Source: Pseudaminobacter sp047739745
GTDB lineage: Bacteria; Pseudomonadota; Alphaproteobacteria; Rhizobiales; Rhizobiaceae
Reading direction: 5' to 3'
Assembly (NCBI RefSeq): GCF_047739745.1
Contig: NZ_JBLLVA010000019.1
Location: 37,389-101,388 of the forward strand
Length of the DNA: 64,000 bases
How positions within the stretch are numbered: position 1 is the stretch's first letter; every line of letters starts with the position of its first letter. Position numbers and translations under genes: made by a program. Under the pieces are notes generated by a model, which did no database searches, was not told where the DNA came from, and was given only the letters and a program-made list of their open reading frames with translations. This document shows positions 43,668-52,488 of the stretch, piece by piece.

Positions 43668-45173
43668 ATGGATCTGTTCGACAATCTCGCGCTTGGATTT
43701 TCGACCGCTACCTCGCTATGGAACCTGTTGTTCTGCCTGGTCGGCGTGCTGCTCGGCACTTTGATCGGCGTTCTGCCGGGCATCGGCGCCACGGCAACCA
43801 TCGCCATGCTGTTGCCGATCACCTTCCAGCTCGAGCCTGTCTCCGCCTTGATCATGCTGGCCGGCATCTACTACGGAGCGCAATATGGCGGCTCGACCAC
43901 GGCGATCCTCATCAACATGCCGGGCGAATCCTCCTCGGCCGTCACCGCGATCGATGGCTATCAGATGGCGCGAAACGGCCGCGCCGGCGTGGCACTGGCG
44001 ATTGCCGCGCTCGGTTCGTTCTTTGCCGGCACGGTGTCGACTTTTCTCGTCGCGATCTTCGCGCCGCCGCTAACGGTGATTGCGCTCAAATTCGGCGCAG
44101 CAGAGTATTTTTCGCTGATGGTCGTCGGCCTGGTCTCCTCGATCGCGCTTGCGCATGGCTCGGTGCTGAAGGCGCTGGCAATGGTGGTGCTCGGCCTGCT
44201 TCTAGGCCTTGTCGGCACAGACATCTACACAGGAACACCGCGCTTCACGCTCGGCATCCGGGAATATGCCGACGGGCTGAATTTCGTGGCAGTCGCCGTC
44301 GGCGTTTTCGGCATCGCCGAAATATTGCGTAATCTGGAGAATGAGAGGGAACGTTCGGTTCTCATGGCCAAGGTCAGCGGCCTGATCCCGACTCGTGACG
44401 ATTTCAAGCAGATGGTGGCACCCGTTTTGCGCGGCACCGTCCTTGGCTCAGCGCTTGGCATTCTTCCCGGCGGCGGTGCGATCCTCGCGGCCTTCGCCTC
44501 CTACACGGTCGAAAAACGCGCCTCGAAAAAGCCGGAGGAGTTCGGCCATGGCGCGATCGCCGGCGTTGCCGGTCCGGAATCCGCCAACAATGCCGGCGCC
44601 CAGACTTCGTTCATTCCGCTGCTGACGCTTGGCATCCCCGCCAATCCGGTGATGGCGCTGATGATCGGCGCGATGATCATCCAGGGCATCGTTCCCGGCC
44701 CGAACGTGGCGACCGAGCAGCCAGCGCTGTTTTGGGGCATCATTGCTTCGATGTGGATCGGCAACCTGATGCTGGTGGTGCTCAACCTGCCGCTTATCGG
44801 GCTGTGGGTGAAGCTGCTCACCATTCCCTATTATGTGCTGTTTCCGATCATCATGGCGTTCTGCTCGATCGGCGTTTACAGCGTGAATACCAATGTGTTC
44901 GACCTGTACTCGGTCGCCTTCTTCGGCTTCATCGGCTATGTGCTGGTCAAGCTGCGCTGCGAGCCGGCGCCGCTGCTGCTCGGCTTCGTGCTCGGGCCGC
45001 TGCTGGAGGAGAATTTACGCCGCGCCATGATTCTTTCACGCGGCGATCCCACCACCTTCTTCACGCGGCCGATCTCGGCAACGCTGCTGTTGATTTCGCT
45101 GGCGGTGCTGGTCATCGTCTTCCTGCCCAGCATCAGCAAGAAGCGCGAAGAGGTCTTCCAGGAAGAAATCTAG
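43668..45173 (+). CDS. tctA: Tripartite tricarboxylate transporter large permease
   Basis: This 501-aa TctA permease has about twelve helices, expected to couple solute import to a cation gradient. Diagnostic stretches are GVLPGIGATATIAMLLP, YYGAQYGGSTTAILINMPGE, ILPGGGAILAAF, GVAGPESANNAGAQTSFIPLLTLGIP (in parts) and LGFVLGPLLEENLRRAM. No TctDE two-component regulators lie in the window, so control is unknown. Confidence 0.94.
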   Translation: MDLFDNLALGFSTATSLWNLLFCLVGVLLGTLIGVLPGIGATATIAMLLPITFQLEPVSALIMLAGIYYGAQYGGSTTAILINMPGESSSAVTAIDGYQMARNGRAGVALAIAALGSFFAGTVSTFLVAIFAPPLTVIALKFGAAEYFSLMVVGLVSSIALAHGSVLKALAMVVLGLLLGLVGTDIYTGTPRFTLGIREYADGLNFVAVAVGVFGIAEILRNLENERERSVLMAKVSGLIPTRDDFKQMVAPVLRGTVLGSALGILPGGGAILAAFASYTVEKRASKKPEEFGHGAIAGVAGPESANNAGAQTSFIPLLTLGIPANPVMALMIGAMIIQGIVPGPNVATEQPALFWGIIASMWIGNLMLVVLNLPLIGLWVKLLTIPYYVLFPIIMAFCSIGVYSVNTNVFDLYSVAFFGFIGYVLVKLRCEPAPLLLGFVLGPLLEENLRRAMILSRGDPTTFFTRPISATLLLISLAVLVIVFLPSISKKREEVFQEEI

Positions 45174-45244
45174 CATCCCCAATATGCCGGCTTGGCGCGT
45201 TCGCACTTGCAATCCGGCGCGCGTGCATTACCAGTGGCGCTCAC

Positions 45245-45329
45245 GCGGACGTGGCGGAACTGGTAGACGCAAGGGACTTAAAATCCCTCGGAGTAATCCG
45301 TCCGGGTTCGATTCCCGGCGTCCGCACCA
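45245..45329 (+). tRNA. tRNA-Leu (anticodon UAA)
   Basis: The 7-bp acceptor stem pairs GCGGACG (45245-45251) with CGTCCGC (45319-45325), and a CCA end is encoded (45327-45329). The anticodon stem AGGGA/TCCCT frames the loop CTTAAAA with anticodon TAA at 45279-45281. The long variable arm and the T-loop GGTTCGATTCC confirm a class II leucine tRNA. It lies between tctA and an ene-reductase gene. Confidence 0.97.
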
Positions 45330-45381
45330 TATTCGAGGCTTATTGTCCTCGCATATCACGCATCTTCCTGATGGAGTTTGC

Positions 45382-46488
45382 ATGACGTCCCAGCTTTTCA
45401 CTCCGATCAAACTCGGCAATCTCGAATTTCCCAACCGGATCGCCGTCGCCCCGATGTGCCAATATTCGGCGGATGACGGCTCGGCGAGCGACTGGCATCT
45501 GCAGCACTGGATGAATCTTGCCATGTCGGGCGCAGGCATGGTGACGGTGGAGATGACCGACGTCGAGCGGCGCGGACGCATCACGCATGGCTGTCTTGGT
45601 CTCTACTCCGATCACAACGAAGCCGCCGCCAGGCGAGCCCTCGATGCGGCAAGGCGCGTCGCCCTGCCCGGCACGAAATTCGGTGTCCAGCTCGCCCATG
45701 CCGGCCGCAAGGCTTCAAGGCATCGTCCTTGGGAAGGTGGCGGCGCGCTCGGCCCCGACGAAGACCCTTGGCCGATTGTCTCGGCTTCGGCGGTCGCCTT
45801 CGACGAGGAGGGCTGGCAGGAGCCGCAGGAATTGGACGAAGCCGGCATTCAGGGCGTTATTGCCCATTTTGCCGCGGCAGCCGAACGCGCGGCGCGCGCT
45901 GGCTTCGATTTTATCGAGCTACATTCGGCGCATGGCTATTTGCTGCACCAGTTCCTGTCGCCGCTTTCCAACAAGCGCACCGACAAATGGGGCGGTTCGC
46001 TGGAAAACCGCATGCGTCTGCCCATCGAGGTTGCGAAAGCGGTCGCCAAAGCCGCGCCTGATCTGATGCTGGCGGCTCGCATCTCGGTCACGGATTGGGT
46101 CGAAGGAGGCTTTGCGGTTGAAGACGGAATCGCCATCGCCAAGGCTTACAAGGCGGCAGGCGCGGCTTACATCTGCTGTTCGAGCGGCGGCAACTCGCCA
46201 CTCCAGAAAATTCCGTCCGGACCCGGCTATCAGGTGCATCTGGCGACCGCTGTCCGCGAAGGCGCGGAAATCCCGACGCGGGCAGTCGGCATGATCGACG
46301 ATCCGTATCAGGCCGAAGCAATTATCGCCGAAGGCAAGGCGGACATGGTGGCGGTGGCGCGCGCTCTGATTGCCGATCCGCGCTGGCCTTGGCGTGCGGC
46401 GGCCACGCTCGGCCAGGAGTTCCACCCTGCCCCGCAATTTGCGCGCGCGGCACCTTTCATGCAGCGCTGGACGCAAGCCACGCGCTAG
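45382..46488 (+). CDS. NADH:flavin oxidoreductase / old yellow enzyme family ene-reductase
   Basis: This 368-aa FMN enzyme is of the YqjM-like (thermophilic-like) OYE class. It shows LFTPIKLGNLEFPNRIAVAPMCQYSADDG (in parts, with the Cys-Gln-Tyr of that class), LAHAGRKAS, FIELHSAHGYLLHQFLSP (His-Ala-His-Gly-Tyr active region), NKRTDKWGGSLENRMR and a C-terminal FMN phosphate site (VGMIDD ... ADMVAVARALIADP). ATG 45382 follows a GGAG ribosome site just after the tRNA. Confidence 0.92.
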   Translation: MTSQLFTPIKLGNLEFPNRIAVAPMCQYSADDGSASDWHLQHWMNLAMSGAGMVTVEMTDVERRGRITHGCLGLYSDHNEAAARRALDAARRVALPGTKFGVQLAHAGRKASRHRPWEGGGALGPDEDPWPIVSASAVAFDEEGWQEPQELDEAGIQGVIAHFAAAAERAARAGFDFIELHSAHGYLLHQFLSPLSNKRTDKWGGSLENRMRLPIEVAKAVAKAAPDLMLAARISVTDWVEGGFAVEDGIAIAKAYKAAGAAYICCSSGGNSPLQKIPSGPGYQVHLATAVREGAEIPTRAVGMIDDPYQAEAIIAEGKADMVAVARALIADPRWPWRAAATLGQEFHPAPQFARAAPFMQRWTQATR

Positions 46489-46496
46489 TCGCAAAA

Positions 46497-46520
46497 ATGG
46501 GCGGCCTTTCGACCGCCCAT
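46497..46520. terminator. Hairpin between convergent OYE and wrbA genes
   Basis: ATGGGCGG (46497-46504) pairs with CCGCCCAT (46513-46520) around an 8-nt loop, with an AAAAA run on the left side. The A-run reads as a U-tract for transcription from the right (wrbA). It can serve as terminator for wrbA and, less well, for the ene-reductase gene. Confidence 0.6.
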
Positions 46521-46546
46521 TCACAAGGCCACGTCTTTCCAGTCCG

Positions 46547-47176
46547 TTATGCAGCTTCCTTGGCAGCGTTGGCCCCTTTGCCATGCAGGCGAATGGCGAT
46601 CTCGGCCACGCGCTTGCCCTGGAAGTGGGCGCCTTCCAGCTCCTGGGCCGAAGGCTGGCGGGAGCCGTCACCATCGGACGTAGTGGTCATGCCGTAGGGC
46701 GCACCGCCGCGCACCACATCGTTGCCCATCTGCCCCTGATAGGCATAGGACAGCGGCACGATGACCATGCCGTGGTGCTGGAGATGAATCTGCGCGTTGA
46801 TCAGCGCCAATTCCGCTCCGCCGTGCTGGGTGGCGGTGGAGACCATCACCGAGCCGACCTTGTTGAGCAGAGCGCCCTTGGCCCAGAGCGGACCGGTCTG
46901 ATCGAGGAAGTTCTTCATCTGCGCAGCCATCGTGCCATAGCGCGTGGCGGTGCCGATGATGATGGCGTCGTAGTTTTCCAGCTCGAGCGGATCGGCGATT
47001 GGTGCTTCCTGGTCGAGTTTGTAGAAGGCAGCCTTGGCGACAGCCTCGGGAACCAGTTCGGGAACCCGCTTGATTGTCACATCGGCACCGGCTTCGCGCG
47101 CACCTTCGGCGGCAGCCTTAGCCATCTGCTCCATGTGACCCCAACTCGAATAATAAAGCACCAGAACTTTTGCCAT
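46547..47176 (-). CDS. wrbA: NAD(P)H:quinone oxidoreductase WrbA
   Basis: This tetrameric flavodoxin-like quinone reductase makes two-electron reductions that avoid semiquinone stress. The 209-aa protein shows VLYYSSWGHMEQMA (FMN phosphate loop), YDAIIIGTATRYGTMAAQMKNFLDQTG (in parts), TATQHGG and GAPYGMTT. The family motifs are complete and the length is typical. It is divergent from the CinA-type gene, with 187 bp between the starts. Confidence 0.95.
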   Translation of the reverse strand: MAKVLVLYYSSWGHMEQMAKAAAEGAREAGADVTIKRVPELVPEAVAKAAFYKLDQEAPIADPLELENYDAIIIGTATRYGTMAAQMKNFLDQTGPLWAKGALLNKVGSVMVSTATQHGGAELALINAQIHLQHHGMVIVPLSYAYQGQMGNDVVRGGAPYGMTTTSDGDGSRQPSAQELEGAHFQGKRVAEIAIRLHGKGANAAKEAA

Positions 47177-47363
47177 TTACACGTCTCCTTGAGAAGAAAT
47201 TCGAAGGCGGGGAGCAAGCCTCGCAACTCGCAAAGCTATGTAAGAGGCGTGTCGTTCATTGGATATGGCTAAATTGCCGACAGATCGTTCACAGTTTGAC
47301 GACCATTGCCCGAGGCTTCGCGTCAGGCTATTTCACGGAAATCCTGTTCGTTCGGAGCATGCC

Positions 47364-48104
47364 ATGACCGAAATCGTCACCGCCGCAATGATCGTGATCG
47401 GCGATGAGATTCTGTCAGGCCGAACGAAGGACCGCAATATCGGCCACCTCGCCGATATCATGACCGCCATCGGCATCGACCTGAAGGAAGTGCGCGTCGT
47501 TCCCGACGAGGAGGACGAGATCGTCGCGGCGATCAACGCCCTGCGTAGCCGCTATACCTATGTCTTCACCACCGGCGGCATTGGCCCGACGCATGACGAC
47601 ATCACCGCGGATTCAGTCGCCAAGGCGTTCAATGTGCCGTGCGAATATGACCCTCAGGCCTTGGACATGATGCGGGCGAGCTACGCGGCGCGCGGCCTGG
47701 AGTTCACCGAGGCGCGCATGCGCATGGCCCGCATGCCCCGCGGCTCTGACCATATCGCCAATCCGGTTTCGCTGGCTCCCGGTTTCCGCATCGGCAATGT
47801 TCATGTGATGGCTGGCGTGCCGTCGATCTTCCAGGCCATGCTCGACAATGTGGTGCCGACGCTGAAGACCGGCGCGAAACTCTTGTCCGTGACCGTGCAT
47901 TGTCCGTTCGGCGAAGGCACGATCGGCGGCCCGCTCGGCGAAATCCAGAAGCGCCATCCCGACACCATCATCGGCTCCTATCCGCAATACCGTGACGGAA
48001 CCTTTTCCACCGAGCTCGTTGTGCGCTCACGCTCCGTGGCGGCGCTGGAGGCGGCACGCAGCGACGTGGAGACTATGGTTGCGGGTTTCGTCAAGGTGAG
48101 CTGA
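47364..48104 (+). CDS. CinA-type MoaB/Mog domain protein (competence/damage-inducible protein A family)
   Basis: This 246-aa protein contains only the N-terminal MoCF-binding (CinA/COG1058) domain: AAMIVIGDEILSGRTKDRN, VFTTGGIGPTHDDITADSVAKAF (in parts) and VMAGVPSIFQAML. The C-terminal nicotinamide-nucleotide deamidase domain of full CinA is missing, as in many alphaproteobacterial COG1058 proteins. A role in ADP-ribose pyrophosphate-type hydrolysis is known for some relatives, but not inferable here. Confidence 0.9.
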   Translation: MTEIVTAAMIVIGDEILSGRTKDRNIGHLADIMTAIGIDLKEVRVVPDEEDEIVAAINALRSRYTYVFTTGGIGPTHDDITADSVAKAFNVPCEYDPQALDMMRASYAARGLEFTEARMRMARMPRGSDHIANPVSLAPGFRIGNVHVMAGVPSIFQAMLDNVVPTLKTGAKLLSVTVHCPFGEGTIGGPLGEIQKRHPDTIIGSYPQYRDGTFSTELVVRSRSVAALEAARSDVETMVAGFVKVS

Positions 48105-48189
48105 CCCACGGGAGCATTTCGTGCGAAACCACGAAAAACGTGATAGAAATGCCTCCTGCGACGACTGATTTCGCATCAGGGAGGCTGAC

Positions 48190-49029
48190 ATGCCGTTCAA
48201 GACCATCGTTGCGATCATTCAGGGAATGGAAGACGCCGAGCGCGTCGTCGATTGCGCCCTCTCATTTGGAAAGCGCTTTCGCAGCCATCTGGTCGGTGTG
48301 CATGCGGAGGTGCTGCCGGTTGCGTACACATCGGCCATCGGCTTTCCCGACACTGACTTCCTGCAAGCCGCTGCCGAGATGAACAAGGAGAGGGCCGAGA
48401 AGATCGAGGCCGCCTTCAGAAAGCGCATGAGGGATGCCGGGCAGTCCTTCGAATGGCGCAATCTCGAAAACGCCACCAGCGACAGCGTCCATTCGGGAAT
48501 CGCAAGCGCGCGCTGCGCCGATCTCGTCATCGCCGCCCAGCGCAACCCTCACGCGGACTCGACCGAGACCGCCGATCTCGATGCGCTGCTCTATGAATCG
48601 GGACGGCCGGTGCTAGTCGTGCCGCATGACGGTCCCTCGCACAGCAGCTATCGCCGCATTGTCGTTGCCTGGAACGGCAGCCGCCAATCCGCCCGCGCTG
48701 CCTTCGATGCGCTGCCGCTGATCCAGGAGGCCGAACATACGGAGGTGTTCGTAATCGATCCTCCGGAAGACAGCGAGCACGACCCCGAGGCCTCCGGCAC
48801 CGAAATCGCCGCCGCACTTGCCCGTCACGGTGCCGATGTGACGGTTGCATCCGAAACGTCGAGCGGCCGTTCGGCCGACCAGGTGTTGCAGGCCCGCATT
48901 ACCGCCACCGGCAGCGACCTTCTCGTTCTCGGCGCCTACAGCCATTCCTGGCTACGCCAGCTCCTGTTCGGCGGCCTCACGCGCTCCGTCCTGCAATCGA
49001 TGCCGATAGCGACTTTCATGTCGCGCTAA
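48190..49029 (+). CDS. Tandem universal stress protein
   Basis: This 279-aa protein has two Usp-like domains (about 1-140 and 152-279). The second is canonical, with VVAWNGSRQSARAAFDAL and the ATP-binding-like GSDLLVLGAYSHSWLRQLLFGGLTRSVL (in parts). The first is more degenerate. ATG 48190 follows AGGGAGGCTGAC. The role is likely stress response or nucleotide sensing; no operon partner is evident. Confidence 0.92.
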   Translation: MPFKTIVAIIQGMEDAERVVDCALSFGKRFRSHLVGVHAEVLPVAYTSAIGFPDTDFLQAAAEMNKERAEKIEAAFRKRMRDAGQSFEWRNLENATSDSVHSGIASARCADLVIAAQRNPHADSTETADLDALLYESGRPVLVVPHDGPSHSSYRRIVVAWNGSRQSARAAFDALPLIQEAEHTEVFVIDPPEDSEHDPEASGTEIAAALARHGADVTVASETSSGRSADQVLQARITATGSDLLVLGAYSHSWLRQLLFGGLTRSVLQSMPIATFMSR

Positions 49030-49137
49030 ACCCGATTTCTGCGGAAAGGCTTGCCATATGCCTGCCTTTCCGGCTAATTGCGCCCGCATTCCGCAATTTT
49101 CGCGCAACCCTGATGCGCCACTGGAGTGCCGAGCGCC

Positions 49138-49635
49138 ATGTCCCTTCCCGATAAGGCTTTTCCCGTTTCCTGGGACCAATTTCACCGCGATGCGCGGGCA
49201 CTCGCCTGGAGGCTCGCCGGGGTCAACGGCCAATGGAAGGCGATCGTCTGCATCACGCGCGGCGGATTGGTGCCGGCGGCGGTCATATCGCGCGAGTTGG
49301 GGATAAGGCTGATCGAAACGGTCTGTGTCGCCTCTTATCACGACTACGCGTCGCAGGGGCAGTTGCAGGTGCTGAAGGAAATCACGCCCTCATTGCTTGA
49401 AGGAGACGGGCAGGATGTTCTCATCGTCGATGACCTGACCGACACCGGCAAGACGGCGGCGATCGTGCGGGCGATGATGCCCAAGGCCCATTTTGCGACC
49501 ATCTACGCCAAGCCGAAAGGCCGCCCGCTGGTCGACACTTTCGTCACCGAAGTTTCCCAGGACACATGGATCTATTTTCCATGGGATATGGGCTTCACCT
49601 ACCAGAAGCCGATTTCCGACGACCGGGGCGGCTGA
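49138..49635 (+). CDS. gpt: Xanthine phosphoribosyltransferase
   Basis: Gpt salvages xanthine and guanine with PRPP. The 165-aa type I PRTase shows AIVCITRGGLVPAAVI, the PRPP loop VLIVDDLTDTGKTA (about 102-115) and IYFPWDMGF near the C-terminus. ATG 49138 (MSLPDKAFPVSW) is used; a GTG 12 bases upstream is in frame but would misplace the GGAG ribosome site. Confidence 0.94.
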   Translation: MSLPDKAFPVSWDQFHRDARALAWRLAGVNGQWKAIVCITRGGLVPAAVISRELGIRLIETVCVASYHDYASQGQLQVLKEITPSLLEGDGQDVLIVDDLTDTGKTAAIVRAMMPKAHFATIYAKPKGRPLVDTFVTEVSQDTWIYFPWDMGFTYQKPISDDRGG

Positions 49636-49833
49636 TCCCCTCCGTTCCGCTGGCAATCGGCAGTTCGCTTCCTATATCAGGCAGGCGGCCGTGTGCTGCC
49701 TTGATTGACGCAACTGCGTAGCAGCCGCGGCCGGAATCGTTCGTAGTTGATAGAATTTTTACTATTATTGCCAATAATTAACCGTAAAATTCGTGAGGCG
49801 GCAAACGAATCGGAGACAGAAAGACGAGCCTCG

Positions 49834-50325
49834 ATGCTTATCAGCCACGCCACACGAAATTGCATTACGGAGCAGATACGACGCCTTTTCGGCGGGACGC
49901 CTCCTCGCGTTCAGGTTGCGGCCCTGCCCTGGCGCCAGCGGGAAGGCGGCATCGAGATCATGCTGATCACCAGCCGCGATACCGGACGTTGGGTTCTCCC
50001 GAAGGGCTGGCCGGAAGCAGGCGAGCAGCTTTTCGAGTCCGCTGCACGCGAGGCGGCGGAAGAAGCCGGCATCTCCGGTGAGATGGCCCACATCGAAGCC
50101 GGACGCTATTTCTATGGCAAAGTCCTCGATTCGGGCATGGAGCGGCGCTGCGAGGTGCTTGTATTTCCAATGGAGGTCGACCACGCCGCCGACGACTGGC
50201 CGGAAAAGGACGAGCGCCACCGCGAATGGTTTCCGGCGGCTGAGGCATCCCGGTGCGTCAGGGAGCAGGATCTTGGCGAACTTATCGCCCAATTCGGCGC
50301 GAGCCGAAACAAGACCGCTACCTGA
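49834..50325 (+). CDS. NUDIX hydrolase
   Basis: This 163-aa protein has a Nudix box GWPEAGEQLFESAAREAAEEAGI (in parts; pattern GX5EX7REUXEEXGU) at about 63-85. It follows TSRDTGRWVLPK, typical of diadenosine or inositol-polyphosphate-type Nudix proteins. The start is uncertain. ATG 49834 lies behind an AT-rich segment; a TTG at 49747 would add 29 residues of AT-rich leader. The AT-rich stretch 49745-49800 is the probable promoter. Confidence 0.88.
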   Translation: MLISHATRNCITEQIRRLFGGTPPRVQVAALPWRQREGGIEIMLITSRDTGRWVLPKGWPEAGEQLFESAAREAAEEAGISGEMAHIEAGRYFYGKVLDSGMERRCEVLVFPMEVDHAADDWPEKDERHREWFPAAEASRCVREQDLGELIAQFGASRNKTAT

Positions 50326-50369
50326 CGACCTGAACTCTCGGTCTCGCTGTCTGGTGACTGTCATGGCCG

Positions 50370-51911
50370 ATGGTTTCCAGGATGAGTGACGGCGTCCGCT
50401 CCAAGCACACGCTCGACAAGGACCTTGCCCGACTTTCGGAAATCGAGGAGGCAACCGGCGTCGTTGCGCGCGGGCTGATCGCGCCGGGCCTCGGGCTGCT
50501 TTTCCTGATGCTCGCGGCGTCTGCCGCTTCGATCTATGTGTTTGGCGAACCACGCGCGGTGATCGTCATCATCGCAGCCGCGATCGCCGCCTATCTGGCG
50601 ATGAACATCGGCGCCAATGACGTCGCCAACAATGTCGGCCCTGCGGTCGGAGCCGGGGCGATGACCATGGTCGGCGCGCTCGGCATTGCCGCAATCTTCG
50701 AAATCGCCGGTGCGCTGATTGCCGGCGATGCCGTGGTGGCCACGATTTCGACCGGGCTTATTCGGTCCTCTGCCATCTCCGATCCGGCGGTGCTGATCAG
50801 GTTGATGCTGGCGGGCCTCGTCGCCTCCGCGCTCTGGATCAATTTCGCCACGTGGATTGGCGCGCCGGTTTCGACGACGCATTCGATTGTCGGCGGCGTG
50901 GTAGGCGCCGGAGCTGCAGCGGCCGGCCTCGGCGCCGTCGATTGGCCCTCCGTCATAATAATTGCGACGGTCTGGATTCTCGCGCCGCTGCTGGGCGCGC
51001 TTGTGGCCATCGCCTTTCTGGCCTTCGTCAAAACGGCGATCATTTACCAGGACGACAAGATTGCTGCGGCGCGACGATGGATACCTGTGCTGACTGCATT
51101 GATGGCCGGGTCCTTCGCCGCCTACCTCGTAACCAGGCTTTTCGCCGATTCCGGTTGGCAGGTGGCCACAGCGATCGGGCTTGCCTGCTTCGCCCTCACC
51201 TGGGTCGCCTCGAAAAGCTCTGTCGGCCGGCAGTCGCGAGGCATGGAGAACCGCAACCGCTCGCTGCGGCGCCTGTTTCGATTGCCCTTGATAGGCTCGG
51301 CCGCGCTCCTCTCCTTTGCCCACGGCGCCAACGACGTTGCCAACGCGGTTGGGCCGCTGGCGGCGATCGTGCATGCCGCCTCGCGGAGCGAAGTGGCGGA
51401 TGTCGTCGACATTCCGCTGTGGGTGATGGTGATTGGGGCGTTCGGCATCTCCTGCGGGCTTCTGCTCTACGGCCCCAAGCTCATCCGCATTGTCGGCAGC
51501 GAAATCACCAAGCTCAATCCCATGCGCGCCTTCTGCGTGGCGCTGGCGGTCGCCATCGTGGTGATTGTCGCATCCTGGTTCGGCATGCCGGTCAGTTCGA
51601 CCCACATCGCTGTCGGCGCGGTTTTCGGCGTCGGCTTCTTCCGGGAATGGTACAATACCCATTCCGCACATCGACGTGCCTATATGCAAAGGAGGCGAAA
51701 GCTCCGAGCGGCGGCACAATCTGAACCCGAGACGGAGGAAGACGCGGAGAACGATCGGCCGCGCAAGCTGCCGTCCCGTGAGGAAATCAGGCGTCGGCGG
51801 CTGGTTCGCCGTGCCCATTTCACCACGATCGTTACCGCCTGGGCCACGACCGTACCGGCGGCGGCCATTTTGGCAGCGCTTCTGTTTGCGGTTTTCGGTG
51901 CGCTCGCCTGA
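50370..51911 (+). CDS. PiT family inorganic phosphate transporter
   Basis: This low-affinity phosphate/cation symporter of 513 aa has about ten helices and the duplicated PiT signature: AMNIGANDVANNVGPAVGAG (about 71-90) and SFAHGANDVANAVGPLAAI (about 312-330). Matching PVSTTHSIVGGVVGAG and PVSSTHIAVGAVFGVG halves are also present. An arginine/glutamate-rich loop (about 430-485) precedes the last helix. The start could instead be the ATG at 50382 (MSDGVRSKHT). Confidence 0.93.
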   Translation: MVSRMSDGVRSKHTLDKDLARLSEIEEATGVVARGLIAPGLGLLFLMLAASAASIYVFGEPRAVIVIIAAAIAAYLAMNIGANDVANNVGPAVGAGAMTMVGALGIAAIFEIAGALIAGDAVVATISTGLIRSSAISDPAVLIRLMLAGLVASALWINFATWIGAPVSTTHSIVGGVVGAGAAAAGLGAVDWPSVIIIATVWILAPLLGALVAIAFLAFVKTAIIYQDDKIAAARRWIPVLTALMAGSFAAYLVTRLFADSGWQVATAIGLACFALTWVASKSSVGRQSRGMENRNRSLRRLFRLPLIGSAALLSFAHGANDVANAVGPLAAIVHAASRSEVADVVDIPLWVMVIGAFGISCGLLLYGPKLIRIVGSEITKLNPMRAFCVALAVAIVVIVASWFGMPVSSTHIAVGAVFGVGFFREWYNTHSAHRRAYMQRRRKLRAAAQSEPETEEDAENDRPRKLPSREEIRRRRLVRRAHFTTIVTAWATTVPAAAILAALLFAVFGALA

Positions 51912-52210
51912 CGGCAACAGCTACCGAGCCCGGCGCTCGTTCTCCCCGTTATCCACACATGTGGCACACAAGATATTGAGGTCATAAAACTTCCGGAAAC
52001 GAATCCTTGACGGCGAAAACCGAGTCGCCTCATATGGATCACGTGCTCTTGTTTAGGGCGTGGCCGGCGGGTTTCCGGATCGGTCTTTCTCCCGGATTAT
52101 CAAGTGTTTTGGCGAGCTCGGCCGTTCTTGCGGCTGGCGAACGCACGGGTTTTCGCGGGTGATTTCGTCGCGTGGCACGACTGTGTGACACTGGAATAAA
52201 TTTGTTGTTA

Positions 52211-52226
52211 ACACTATATTTGGTGT
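52211..52226 (+). promoter_or_regulatory. Candidate NrdR box upstream of nrdJ
   Basis: ACACTATATTTGGTGT closely fits the 16-bp imperfect palindrome recognised by the repressor NrdR (general form acaCwAtATaTwGtgt). Six of the eight base pairs are symmetric. It lies 263 bp before the ATG of an RNR gene, the expected class of target. Only one clear box is seen, whereas NrdR often uses two. Confidence 0.6.
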
Positions 52227-52254
52227 TTGCGAGGAGGCTCCATCGCTAGGTAAT

Positions 52255-52282
52255 GTGATCCTCCCTCGCCAGAGGGAATCAC
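52255..52282 (+). promoter_or_regulatory. Leader hairpin 1 of nrdJ
   Basis: GTGAT then TCCCTC (with a 2-base CC bulge between them) pairs with GAGGGA then ATCAC around a GCCA loop, an 11-bp stem. It lies about 30 bases after the candidate NrdR box, so it would fall near the 5' end of the nrdJ mRNA. Confidence 0.45.
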
Positions 52283-52387
52283 GACCGAGTGTTGGAAGGG
52301 GTTTTCGGTTCGACCGGAGAGGGCCGTCGGCCGCGGCAAGCGGCGAAGGCGGGCGACGCGGCGGAACCGAAGATCGGGGCGCCGGCT

Positions 52388-52410
52388 TTCCGGGGGAAAG
52401 CCGGTATTTG
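52388..52410 (+). promoter_or_regulatory. Leader hairpin 2 of nrdJ (terminator-like)
   Basis: CCGGCTTTCC (from about 52382) pairs with GGGAAAGCCGG-type sequence ending near 52404, followed by TATTTG. The shape is that of an attenuator, though the U-tract is short. The ATG of nrdJ is about 80 bases downstream. Confidence 0.4.
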
Positions 52411-52488
52411 AATGGCGCGCGCCTTCATGCGGAAACTGCGAGGGTTTCCTGTGGATAGGTGCTATATGTAGGGACCGAGGACGGACAA

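Larger units (their letters stand above)
51912..52488 (+). promoter_or_regulatory. 577-bp nrdJ upstream region with long structured leader
   Basis: No coding frame is supported here. The left part (51912-52200) follows the phosphate transporter gene and is otherwise unmarked. A candidate NrdR box sits at 52211-52226, followed by 260 bp up to the nrdJ ATG. That leader contains a hairpin at 52255-52282, a GC-rich multi-stem stretch and a hairpin at 52388-52410. I looked for the cobalamin-riboswitch core and did not find it. Confidence 0.5.

Noticed and set aside
50361..51917. A 518-aa open frame on the minus strand across the PiT gene
   Set aside because: It mirrors the phosphate transporter and has an Arg/Gly/Asp-rich composition unlike a folded protein.
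51912..52488. Cobalamin riboswitch upstream of nrdJ
   Set aside because: B12 dependence made it worth looking for, but neither the conserved B12-box nor the surrounding core elements are visible.
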